A DNA stretch of 64,000 nucleotides from Acanthacorydalis orientalis (taxonomy: Eukaryota; Arthropoda; Insecta; Megaloptera; Corydalidae). The notes under the pieces are model-generated. The model made no database searches. It had not been told where the DNA came from and worked only from the letters and a program-made list of their open reading frames with translations. How positions within the stretch are numbered: the first letter of the stretch is position 1; every line of letters starts with the position of its first letter. Of this stretch, positions 1 through 13,300 are shown piece by piece. The DNA is taken from assembly GCA_034766995.1 (NCBI GenBank), contig CM068323.1:18240112-18304111 (forward strand), given 5' to 3'. The position numbers were made by a program, and so were the translations under genes.

Positions 1-1110
1 TATAAAAGTTACAGTTGACTGATTTCTTATTGGATGCTTATGAATAGAAATAAATCATTAGTCAGTAAAAATATGTGAATATTTACACGCTATTTAACTG
101 GAGTAATGTATTTAAAAAAATATGAAAATCAACGATCTATATAAACTTCGTGATGTTCGAACAAAAAGATTGTTAGTAAAATCGATTTCGTCACAAACTT
201 TCAGTTTATTATACATGTTTGTAATTTCTATATTAAATATTTTCTCTCTATATAAATATGCATATATTTTCAATGATTTAGTCTTGTTTGAATACATAAA
301 AATTAATATTTAAAAATTGAAGAAAATTTAACAGTTTCTTTTTTTTAATAATATCATTTATACTTTCAATATATTTTTAATTATTTATAAACTGGTATTT
401 AAAACTTTAGAGAATGACAAAAAGATATGTGTTATTTAAATTCAATTGACATAAAAAAGTACATGCTTTAAAAAAATTAAATTTCCTATAAACATACTAC
501 TACTAGTAAGATTTTACAAATTTGTATATTCAAAAAAACAATTCGAGAGCTATACAAGTCATTCACGTGTTCTAAAAACCTCGTAAAAAGAAACCATATA
601 TGTAGAGTCGTTTTTTATGCTCATACATTACAATTACACTTCACACGTATACTTTGTTTATCGACGTGCCCATTGAGATGAAAATAAGCTTAGTCAGTAA
701 ACAAGCCACGTTTTCGCACCATCATCACCGTCATTAAAACTATTGAATCCTAGGAAACGGTTTGTTCCATTATACAAGTTGTATTTAGCACATGTTATAC
801 TGAATGTTGTACATATTTCGTAAGATCAGCAAACGTTTCAAGTCGAATTCATACGATTTATTTCCAGTGCCCTTCTGAATAAATATTTACAAGTAAAAGG
901 AAAGTGAATTGTGTAAACAATGGTTGAACAAAAGTGAGATTCGAAAATGAACGATATTTTGTCAGAATGTTATTGTTCATTTCTCTTTTGCTTCTGCTCT
1001 TCAGATATAGAGTATTTAATTTACTTTTTAATGACTTTTAGTACACAAGCAAGATTATTATACACAAATTGTTTTTAATTTAAATTTAATAACATTTGTT
1101 CAGATAAATT

Positions 1111-1157
<47 letters not shown>

Positions 1158-1297
1158 GTGCAAAAAATATTTTTATTAATAAATATCTAGATAAGTATTA
1201 ATTTTCGATGTGTCACATAAATAAATTAATTTAATTTAATACATACACATTTTTATAATTTTTTTCAAAAATCTTATATTGTGAATAATTTTCTCAA

Positions 1298-1351
<54 letters not shown>

Positions 1352-1790
1352 AGACACTTTAATTTTACAATACTATAAAAGAAATATACTTAAATAAAAT
1401 AACTATTCGATTAATAATCATTACAATATAGTTTTTTCCCTGTACACTTCTGTGACACGAATTCAATCCGAATATTAAATCTCACTGTCACAAAATATGT
1501 TCAATTGCTATAGAAATTTGTATAAAAAAAATGTAAACAATTTTTTATTACTGTAGAGAAACTGACAATAAGAATGTCAAGAATATGTTAAACTGTCATA
1601 AAAGTAAAAGGCGGACATTTTAATGAATCTAAAAATGTAATGCTTTTGTTCCAATTTTGTCATTTTTTAACAGTTTTCATTTAGATTAAGCTAATTTGAA
1701 TAAAATAAACGAAGAAAGTACAATAACCAAGTGTAAGACATTTTTTGTAGTTTGTATGAAAATTAAACTGAATATTTTATTTAAGTTTTG

Positions 1791-1793
<3 letters not shown>

Positions 1794-1850
<57 letters not shown>
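1794..1850. repeat. (TA)n microsatellite
   Basis: Uninterrupted TA dinucleotide tract of about 57 bases. It is one of three long tracts within 750 bases (also about 1114-1154 and 1299-1347). Confidence 0.95.
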
Positions 1851-1854
<4 letters not shown>

Positions 1855-3136
1855 TAGTATTAAATTCTCACTGTCTCTTATCTGATATATATATTTTCCA
1901 GATAATCAAAAAGATAATCGAATCATAAAAATTACTTTTTGATTTTATGAGACACATTTTTTGGTGTTACACATAATTCTTATTTTTAGATTATTATATG
2001 TTTTATTCAAACGAACTATTAAACATAATCGTTTTTTTTCAGATAATATGTATAAGATTGAATCTAAACTGAAGGTGAATTGTTTAATTATTTTTATTAT
2101 TAATTATTCTGTCATGTTTCTGTCTTTTTTATATGGTGTAGATATACATTATTGATTAATTATTATGGACTTTTAAAATATTTACAATTATATATATATA
2201 TATAAGTACAACGAAAATTTTTTTGTGAGAAATTCCAATAGATCTCTGTTTTCTTGACTTTGCCTTAATTATTGCTAAATCCGTGGATATTAAGTCCCTG
2301 AACAGTAAGGATTATGGCAAATTTAAACATATCGTTATTATTAATTATTAAATTATAGTCCCTACAGTGATTCTATTTGTATAATACTAAAAACAATTTC
2401 AGTCTCTTTATGAATAATATTAAACATTTCTTACTAAACTAACTGAATGTCCATAATATGTGGCAGGCTTATATAATCTAAATACGCTACCATGATTGTA
2501 AATCCTAAATAGTTACTGAGTGATTTAATTGATTACAATTTATATTGATAGTTGAAATAAAAAGGATACTATAGAATTGCAAAACACTCAATATGGTCAA
2601 TGAGAATAAATACAATTAGCTACATTTGTCATGTTATAATCATTCTTTTTAATTAGTATTTTAATTAACAGAAAAATAGTGTATATTATATGAGACGTAA
2701 TTATTTATAGATAAATAAAATCAGAGTTGTGTTTAAACAATTAAGTACTGAGCAAACGTGTCATGATTTTCATTCTGAAATCATGATAAGTGCCGCTTTT
2801 TAATACGAAAGAGATTGTCTTCAACGATTAATAAACGTTAATTAAAACTGTTTAAATGAACAAATTGTGTAATAATAACAATATATATGTATATATATAT
2901 ATATATATATATGTGCGCGTGTGTGTGTGTATGTATTATGTGTAGATATATGCATGTATGAATGTATATATGTATGTGCATATTATCAGATTTTTACAGT
3001 TAGTATTGACAAAGAAAGAATTCAAATGAAGAAATTACTTATTAACAGAATAACAAACGCACAATTTACATTTAACGGCAAATGCGAAGAAAGATAGACG
3101 TTGATTATTTATTGATTTTATTTAAATACAATATGT

Positions 3137-3138
<2 letters not shown>

Positions 3139-3177
<39 letters not shown>
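3139..3177. repeat. (TA)n microsatellite
   Basis: Uninterrupted AT dinucleotide tract of about 39 bases, upstream of the first visible exon of the DOMON gene. Confidence 0.95.
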
Positions 3178-3180
<3 letters not shown>

Positions 3181-3520
3181 GTTTTTTTCTAATGTAACAA
3201 TATATACAATGAATAGAATCATTTACCTATAAAGAAGAAAATAAATTTTAATTTTCGTCATTGAAGAAGTCTAATCTTAAATTAGAAGGTTTGTATTAAA
3301 ATATGTCATGTCTTTCAATTTTTTTTAAATGTAAAATATTTCTTTATCGCACTGTTTTACATGCCGTTAGTGTGTATCAAATTAAAACAGTATTTGAATT
3401 TTATATACTTCAGTTTTCCACTCATGAAACTGTTTACAAAATACTTATTTTTATTACAGTTTTTTTGTCGCAACTATTTCATAACTACAATTGTACTAAA
3501 TGATTATATTCTCTTTTCAG

Positions 3521-3835
3521 GGCGGCTTCAAATTGGAGTTACTCGACTCATTAGAGAGACCCGTTTTGGATTTAACGCCGACGATACGTGGTTCAGAATT
3601 TTTAACCGACGACGTGACGTAAGTGCCGTTTTACTTGCAATGTTGTTTTTTTTATATGTAATAACGAAGCGGCGATAATGATACAATACAATTGTTTTTA
3701 GAGCGCAATCATTTCACGTGAAGTTACCGCAAAATTATACCTGCGAAGATTGCACAATTAGATTGCTTCGACAGGCACAGGAATGGTCTAATAATTACAG
3801 ATTTTGGTCATGCGCCGACGTCGATATTGTTTCAA
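3521..3835 (+). other. Two exons encoding the end of a chitin-binding type-4 / LPMO-like domain
   Basis: Exon 3521-3618 reads [16 protein letters not shown] and onward. It joins exon 3702-3835 at phase 2, giving [19 protein letters not shown] and then [11 protein letters not shown]. The VxLP...CxxC...W...F.SCADV pattern matches the C-terminal strands of AA15/LPMO_10-type chitin-binding domains (family knowledge). The N-terminal part with the histidine brace would be upstream, so catalytic status cannot be judged. Acceptor at 3520, donors GTAAGT at 3619 and GTAAGC at 3836. Confidence 0.6.
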
Positions 3836-5133
3836 GTAAGCGGGATATTCAGTTAATTTGTTTTGAGTTTATTTCAACGGCGTTGTTTTGGATATTATTT
3901 CAAATAATTATATATAATGTACACATAACCGGTAATCATATATCAATAAACATACACATATATGAATTTATAGATTTTATACTGAAAAAGATATAAAACA
4001 CACATACACACACACACACATATATATACATATATATATTACAAGATAATCAAATGGTTTGATTACTGAACAAACAAGTCATTTTCATATCCTTCTAGCT
4101 TAATAGGCATATAATTGTAAATAGTCAATTGACAAAGCTATAAAGTTGTTGACAACAGATGCAGTTAATTGTATATGGCACCGGAAATTATACTACACGA
4201 ATAGCAGGATGTAAAATATTTACACAGATTGGCTACTTACATTGATTTTTAAGTAGGTTATATACTTTATGATTCAACGAAAGGAAAAATCTAAGCAATA
4301 ATAGTACACAATACAACACCTTGCCTAAATATATCCTGTCTAGTATAACAAACGTAAGGAAAAAAAACAAACTACTGTAACGAGAATACAGTTTTCATTC
4401 ATTTGTAGTGTGTCTCATCAAAGTGATTTTAGTTTGGATAGGATGTATGGATAACTTTTTTGAGAACAGTTTTTAAAATAATTATGGATATGTATGTTTA
4501 ACGAATCTAATTATTTTAACGAATGTTGACTTTCTTCACTTACTACAGTTTTTGTGTTTTAATTTAAGAAAACTTTCATACCAATTATTGTTACGGTACG
4601 CGAGTTCGACAACTAAACATTGAGAATTTAAAAATAACTTTTAATTTTTTTCATATTTACATGAACATCTGTATAAACCTAGTAGTGATGAATCACGTTA
4701 AAAGCTTGTATCGGGCCTGACATATAGAAGATCATAAAGGATACATTTTTGTTTAATACAAATTATATTTTATTATGAAAATCATTTCATGAATAAAGAA
4801 AACATATTCTGATCTATGAGTAAGAAACTCAATTACTAAATTATTATTAGAAATAAAGTAATGTGTCACGAATTTCATTTCAAGCTTGTGAGATAATATC
4901 ATTTATTAGAAACAAATTGTATTGGCCGATTTGTAAGCTTTATCTTTTTACAACTTTCTAAAATACTTGGAATGAATATATAGCAGAAAAGTATTTTACT
5001 ATAACTGTATTTAAATTAAAAAAATATTAAGTACTGATATTTTATTATCTCATTTTACTACTTTTATTAAATGCATTTTTTAAATGATTTTACAACGGCT
5101 ATATAGCTATTATTTATCTATATAATTTCATAA

Positions 5134-5171
<38 letters not shown>

Positions 5172-5639
5172 TAAAAACTTAGTAGTAATAAAGTAATAAC
5201 GGAAAGCAGGAAATTAGTAAAAGAATCAGAGTAGAAACCTTTTTTTAATAAATCGATCTCTCCTGACAAAGTTATAAGTTTTAAAACCTATTATTAAACT
5301 CATTACATTGTACAGATATGAAATATAAATGATGATGAGAATTAAAATGAATGTATCAATCGATTTCAAAGAAACATATTCTAGAAATACCAATCGTTAA
5401 CTAATTAAAACTAAGAAGTGTATTTTAAAACAATCTAAATTATTCGAGAAAGAAATATTCTGATTTAAATTCTAGTTCAAATATAAAAACATTACAGGAA
5501 TTAAAATTTTAACGTTAAAAAAAGAATACAAGAATTTCGGAACATTTAAAAAAACATCCAAGGTCAATAAAGTGCAAAAAGTTTTATTTATTTACTTCAA
5601 ATGAATGATTAATTTAAATAAATCTATCTATCTATATAA

Positions 5640-5683
<44 letters not shown>

Positions 5684-7334
5684 TCAAAAAAATGTTATAA
5701 TAAAGCCACACATATTTCAGAACAATGAAACAGAAAACAGTACTTTAAACATGAGAAAATGTTAATGTCAAAATTTACATTGTTTTACATTGACGTAATT
5801 ATTAAGTGGGTGTTAGTGGTCCGATTTTTCACTTTTTATTATAATTATACTCAGTTTAAGCAAATGATCATAATAATTACTCAAATGCTCACGTTGCAAC
5901 AACAACAGAAAAAGTAGTTAAAGAATGTGAAAAACGTGCGCACATTTATTCATTCGAGTTACGTTACCGGTTTATTTGTGTTAATGACTATGAATGTTAA
6001 CTGTTGAAATATTCTGTATTTAATTTCAAATATGATTAATCGTTTCTTTCAGATTCATTGCAAACAATGTATTTTCAATGTATGAATATCTGTATGATTT
6101 TACAGGAGCGAAATATAAGGAAGACTGTTCTGGACATGGGCGATATTTGATCGGTAAATGTAAATGTGATCGTCTTTATTATGGCCCGAGATGTCAATAC
6201 AGAGATGAATGCATAGAAAATAATGATTGTGGAAATCATGGCACGTGTGTAGATATTTTTGCAACGACTGCTCCACGAAGACAATGTTACTGTCAGTTGG
6301 GTTACTTCGGGCCTGGATGTGCCAAACGTATGTATTAATTTAATAACTGATCATTATTTCTTATAAATTAAAAATTAAACATTTATTATTCATTTTATAT
6401 ATTATCTTTTCAATAAAACTGAATTTGATTGAAAATACATAGTTTTTTAAATTTTTAAATTATATTTATTGAACAATATCAAGTATAAAATATTTAATTA
6501 AATTGTTTTTATTTAAGGTTCGCCAATAAGACGTACAGAATTAGAATTAAGCGATTACTCTACAAGAAAGTTAAGTAATAATTTCAACATGTATTGGAGG
6601 ATATTGAAAGAACAGAGAGAAATAGAAGTAATTCTTGTTGTAAATGGTACAAGCTACGTCGGTTTCGGTTGGCGTCCACGCTCGTTGACGAGTCAGTGTA
6701 AAAACTTCCCTGTCATTGAAGAGACACGAAAACCCACCGGAAAGAATAGCATTGATTCGAAAGGTCGTAGTAATGGCGAACCCAGTGCAGAATCAGAACC
6801 AGGTGCCGAACCTGAGCCAGGTGCTGAGCCTGAACCAGGCGCAGAACCAAACGCTGAACCTAAATCAGAACCAAGTGCAGAACCGGGAGCAGAGCCAGCA
6901 TCGGAACCGAACGCTGAACCGAAATCAGAACCGAGCGCCGAACCGAAACCGGAACCTGATGCAGAACCGACAGCCGAACCGAAATCAGAACCGAGTGCAG
7001 AACCAGGTGCAGAACCAAGTTCGGAACCTTCGTCGGAACCGACGAGTGAAATTAGTAATAAGGTTGACGGGAAATCCGGAAAGAAACTTTCAAGAGATAT
7101 TAAAGCGTCTGAACAGTGGCCAATTTCGGATGTGACGATTGCGACCAGTGTGTCTTACAGAATTAGCACGAAGCAAGGTAATACATAATACAGATTTATG
7201 AATGTAAAATATATAAAAGTTGTAATCATTCAATGCAATTTATGATTTCAGGTCACCGAAAACGAGATATTGAAACTGGATATAATGGTAATTTTTTATT
7301 TATTTTTACATTCATTATTTATTTTTCTCTCTAA

Positions 7335-7387
<53 letters not shown>

Positions 7388-10300
7388 TACATACATTCGT
7401 AAAGAAATCGAATGACAAGAGTAAATAAAATATATTCCTATTATATATTATAGTATTATTTATAATTAATCACTGGTTTTTCTATAAGATACAGGAATAT
7501 ATTTTTTGATTTAATGATTCAAAAAGTGTTTTTAAAATACAAAACTCTTTAAAATGTGTATTTTATTATAATAATTCCTTAATATTTTAGACTTAATTTT
7601 ATGTGCAATTGTTGAACATAAATTAAATAATATTTTATTTAAAATACGATATTGATTTACCTATTGTAATAGAGAAATGCATAATATTAAATATTATCAG
7701 ATTATCTGTTATTCTATAGTTAATGCAGAAAATACATTTTAAGATTGAAATAAATCAACTTTTACGCTCTGAAAATATTTTAAACTCTAAATTTGACTTT
7801 TTGAAAGTATTTATGTGTTTCAATACTGATACTTTAATAGTTTAATATTTGATGTAATACAAAAAGCATTTAATTATGTGATAAAATTAAATTCAATTCT
7901 AATTCATGCTCCACAAAACAATATTAATATCTTTTAAACGAATCATATTTTTTTAATACAATTAAATTTATCACAAATCAGTAATATATCTGAATAACAT
8001 ATTTAAAATATTATAAATGTGTATATTAATTTACTACGTGTAGAACCTACTGAATCTGTGAGACCGGAACCATCTCCAGAACCAGAAACAACCATCCACG
8101 ATCATGGCTCGACGCCAGAACCGAAAGGAGAACCTAGTTCAGAACCAGAACCGAAAGGAGAACCTAGTTCTGAGCCGGAACCGAAAGGAGAACCGAGCTC
8201 TGAGCCAGAACCGAAAGGAGAACCTAGTTCTGAACCAGAACCAAAAGGAGAACCGAGCTCTGAGCCAGAACCTAAAGGAGAACCCAGTTCCGAGCCAGAA
8301 CCGAAAGGAGAACCTAGTTCTGAACCGGAACCTTCCAGTTCGGATCATAAACAAAGCACTGGACGTAATATACAGTCGAAACCGAATGCAAACAGTGGAA
8401 AGCAAGGTAAATTCATTAAAAGATCATTTTAATAAATGTTTGTAATTTATTTATGACTTCCTTTCTATTCACGAGTTCTTAATTTATTTATAAAATACGA
8501 ATTACAGGAGTTCTGCTTCCGTATACACCAAAACACGACTTCAATCCAATGGATTGTACAGACATTATAATTGGAATGGCTCGGGGAACTTATAGCAGAA
8601 TCGGTGATTTTTATACACGCGACAGGTCGACACCGCGGGCGGATAGTTTCTGGGGCGGAAGAAACGATTTGACTGCAGCTATGGGTTACGAAGAGAAAGG
8701 AATCACAACGATATTATTTAGAAAGAAATTAGATGGTAATCTTGAAATTCTTGACATCTTTAAATATGATTATAATAATTACTATTGCTGTTATTGTAGC
8801 TGCCGAACCTACAGACCATTCGATTCAAAATGATTTAATGCACGTTATATGGGCACAAGGTCAAGAAATGGGACGTTACATACATAAACCTAAATCTGGA
8901 CTTGAACGAGATAATCCACGCGTGTTTGATTTCTATAGACAGGACGAATTGAAATACCACGGCCATGAATCACAAAGAGGACATTTAATTATGAACTTCT
9001 TTGGTAAAAAAGCTAATTATATATTTAAGTATTTTAAAATAAATTTTATGAATCCTAGTATTTCCGTAATGGTCCTTATATTTTTTTAATTATAGAGGAA
9101 AAAGAGAAAGAAAAGAATGAAGTGAATATACTGGATGCAAATATATGCGGTGGATCTTGGCAGTTCCCGAAAGCATGTAACCATAATGAAAATAATTGCG
9201 AATATTTTATTATGTGGCAATATAATAGAAAGAAGGATGATATTAGATTTACGATCAAGACGACACATACAGAAACTTGGACTGGAATCGGTTTTTCTAA
9301 TAATACGAAAATGGTAGGACATTTTCTTCTAGTAATTAAATATTACATCTTTTAAAATTCAAGACAATCAAATAAAAGATCAAACTAATTTATTTTTATT
9401 GCAAATTAAATATGACTGTATTTATTTTGATAACAAATCTTAGTTTTATTTATAATTATAAAGGATAAATAAAAGAATAATAATTCAATACATTGATTAT
9501 TAAAAAAATATAATATATATATAAACATTTAATTCAAATAAGAGAAATTTAAACTATTAATACATAACATGCACTTTTAAAAAGAATATATATTTATATC
9601 TTGTTTATTTTTCTGTATATAATCGATACATGTTTTAGAATAAACTAAATTTTCTCATGAATTTTTCATCCTATATAAATAATGCATTTTAAAACAGTAC
9701 TTTGCTAATGTTTATTATTTTATTTAATTTGAATTTACATGTAAACATCAAAAATTGATTCCAAAATAAATTTCAGTCTCAAACAGATGCAATTATTGGA
9801 TGGGTTGATAAGACAGGTCGTGCATTTCTAATGGATACTTGGATTCAAGGATACACTCAACCATTTTTAGACGATTCTCAAGATATTTACAATACAAGTG
9901 GTAGAATTATAGATGGTACGACGATTTTGTCGTTTAACAGAAAACGAAAATCAGGTGATCCAAAAGTAAGAAGAATTAAATTAAATAATTTATTTTTATC
10001 GAATTGATAAGGAATAAAGTTCATCTTAAAACAAATACAAAAATAATAATTATAAAATTTTAAATAATAAAATCTATTTTCTTTATTCATTTTTTTAATT
10101 GAATTAAAAGTATAATAACCTTAAATTTACTTGTCAGTTTCTAAATATATATTTTTATTATATAAAACGGTTCTTAAATTTCTTTATTTCAGGATTACTC
10201 CTTCACGGATAATGACTGTTTCTATTTGATTTTCCCTATAAAAGGAGGTGCATTTAACAGTGTCAGTAAAAAAATACGTACTCACGAACAAACCCCTCTA

Positions 10301-13300
10301 GTCTCAACTGAAAGAATTTGTATTAAATCTTGTGGAAATGGTAATTGATCTTTTCGAATATATTTTCCAATAACTATTTAATTTATTCGTTAGAAAAAAT
10401 TTTTATAGAATAATGTATTATTAAACTTCAATCTATTTATTTTAATTTTAAAATATTTAGAATCATACCTAAGAAAAAAATATTTATTCTTTGCTCATTA
10501 TTAAAATTAATAAGAATAATTGTATATAAATTTTTATATAAAATGATTTAATATCCATCATATATTTCGAAGAATAATTTCGGCCTATAAGATGCAATTG
10601 AAATTTTCTATTGATTTTTTAAAAAAAAATGATAACGAAATATAATATCAAAAAATTAAACTATTAAACAACTAATTTATAAGCTGATACATTCTTAGAA
10701 TATTTCCAAATTTCCAACAACAATTAATTTTAAATTCTAGATCTGTACGATTCAATAGAAATAGTAACAAAACCACCGATACCACAACTGTTCTATGATA
10801 TAAGTTTCGAAATGATTGAACTCGGTGAAAATTTCAAAATTCCTCCATCAGGAACTTTAGAATTTGACGAATTATCGAAAACGATTTCGGATAATTTCGG
10901 TAATGTCTTATCAAAAATTCCTGGTTATGAAAAAGTGAATGTAGCTGATATGAAACAGTAAGTCAATCAAAACTGAATGAAAAAATATAAACTAGAAAAA
11001 TGATTTCTAATATTTCATTTTAAAAATAAATTCTTTTAGAATTAATAAAAATGTATTAACAAAGCTGACCCTTCAACTCGATAAAGGCAAATACGAAAAG
11101 GATTCTAGCTCTGATGAAAATGCCATAGAAAATTTAATTCAGACCTCAATTCTTACTGGACGGGTCGGTTCATTGAAAGTAAATCCAGAATATTTCGCAT
11201 TCGAGCCTCAAAGTGGTAGATATTTCATTATATTTTCATAAATGATTCAATTATATCGAACGTTTCTCACAAATTGTTTTCAGTGATATCGAATACGATC
11301 GAAGATCCGAGAGATGAAGCTTCAGAGATCTTTTCAAGTTTACCAGGACCAAAAGTATACATCCTGTTCGGATGTTTAGCAGCTTTAATTCTATTGATAA
11401 TCGTACAAGCCGCATGTACAGTTTATAAAGTGACGAACACAACGTCAACGACACAAAAGGTAAATATTACACTTTTATCTTTTCTGTGTTGTATAATTTT
11501 CTTCAATTTCGATTTTCATATTACTCTCAAATACATGTATTTAGTGATGCGAATAACATAAATATTTACATTCCAGTGTTTTTCGTACGATTTCAAAAAG
11601 ATTGTACAGTGGATTTTGAGTAAAAATATATGTTTTTATTGAAAATAATTTCAATACAGTCTTAAGATTTTTTTAATAATTTAGAAGTGTAATAAACATG
11701 TATTATTTTAATCGATCAGATTGATCGATTATTTTCAGTTTCTAATTCAATCTTTAAATTTTCAATTTCCAATTCAATCTAAGATTCTTAAGAAAGGTAA
11801 AGATATATTTTACTAAAAAAATGGTAATAAAAAGATCAGACTTTATACATTATTATAACTACATCGAAAGTTAGACCTGGATGGATATGTGTTACGTTAT
11901 CGAACTAGTTTCTAATTATTATTATTCTGTCTTCATTGCAATTTATTAAAGTTTTTTTATATTTTGATTTTGTTGGTATATTCTAGAAATCGATTAAATA
12001 TTTTGTACTATCTTAAAGTTCATTATACAACTTAATATTCAAATTTAAAAGTAATTACTTCTTAATCAAATAAATATTCTCGACTGAATGAAAATTCAAA
12101 TTCAAATCTATTCCTGTCAGACATATAAAATGAAATTATTCTTTTTTAAAACCTTACCCGTATTATATCGGGTATATTTACTTGAGAGGTATTCATCAAT
12201 TTAAAATACAAATAAAAATGTGTAATCAAAAATTGGAAAAAGACCAGAAAAATCGAATGAACTCTGTATGCTACATAAGCTATATTTAAATCGCTAATTT
12301 TTCCAGTGATTTAAAGTCTAGTTCTTTTATAAAATATTTATATGATGGCCAATCACAGATCTAGGATTTTATAATGTTAATAATAATTATGTTTGTCTCT
12401 ACAGATCGATGAATTGATTTACTTCCTAAGTGTCCGGCTGAATTAATTTTTCATATACAATACACATTCAATAAGTAATTTATTTAATTTAAAATATTCT
12501 AATATAAAAATGAGCTCAAATCTATTCATATAATTGTATTTGTATTCTTTATCGGATTGCAATATAATTTACAACGTTTCAGTTATTTTAATAAATAGAT
12601 ATTCGCACACCAAAGAAATACATGTGAAGTGATTTTATTTAAATATAAAACAGAAAGTTATCAAAAATTAAAAATGAATATATTTGTCATGTATACAAAA
12701 ATTAAAAACTGATATTATTATTTAACATATGATATATATAAAGTATAAAGAATATTGTAATTCATAAAAGTTAATTTAAATATTTGTTTTTATTATATGA
12801 TTTTTATTATCATACAAAAAGTTATTTATTTTCATAATTCTCTAGTCATTTCAGTTTACTATATGATTAATTCAACGAGTATAAATTTGTATGAAATATA
12901 ATAAATCATTTCTTGAACCATTTCATTTATCCTTTAATTCACATAGCTAAACATTAAAATTTCAACTGAGCGTATAATCGTTAGTATGTAAACAATTTAT
13001 CAAATATAAATGAAACTTATCCGTATCAAAACAATATAAAAAGAAACTCAAAACTATATCGGGTGTATATTTGATACAGCTTGACGTTATTGGCAATTTC
13101 CATCAACACCGAGAACTCACATATGCCCGGAATTGGGACCAGTACAGATATCCTTAAAACTAATCACCGTATTATTTAAAAAAATAGGTGAGTAGATGTA
13201 GTTCATTCATGTTTCAGTAGAAATTTATTGTTATTCGCATCACTATTCAATAATGTTATTAAGATAATTATTTAATTACTAACACATACATCAATTAAAC

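Larger units (their letters stand above)
1..3520. other. Non-coding stretch, probably intron of the DOMON gene
   Basis: No open frame of convincing composition is visible. The stretch is dominated by A+T, with (TA)n tracts near 1114-1154, 1299-1347, 1794-1850 and 3139-3177 and a mixed TA/TG tract near 2881-2970. It is most simply the intron before the first recognisable exon at 3521, which begins in the middle of a domain. The upstream exons, including a signal peptide, should therefore lie left of the window. A less AT-rich piece near 560-880 has no coding sense that I can see. Confidence 0.5.

Noticed and set aside
6052..6105. Earlier acceptor (TTTCAG) before the EGF exon
   Set aside because: Using it puts the EGF-coding sequence out of frame with the preceding exon. 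The acceptor at 6105 keeps phase 1.
6716..7135. Arg/Asn/Gln-rich open frame overlapping the Glu/Pro repeat
   Set aside because: Shadow frame kept open by the repeat period. The DOMON-continuous frame with proper splice phases is the real one.
8104..8445. Second + frame and an antisense frame (8139-8405) over the 30-bp repeats
   Set aside because: Both are by-products of a 30-base period. Neither links to flanking exons.
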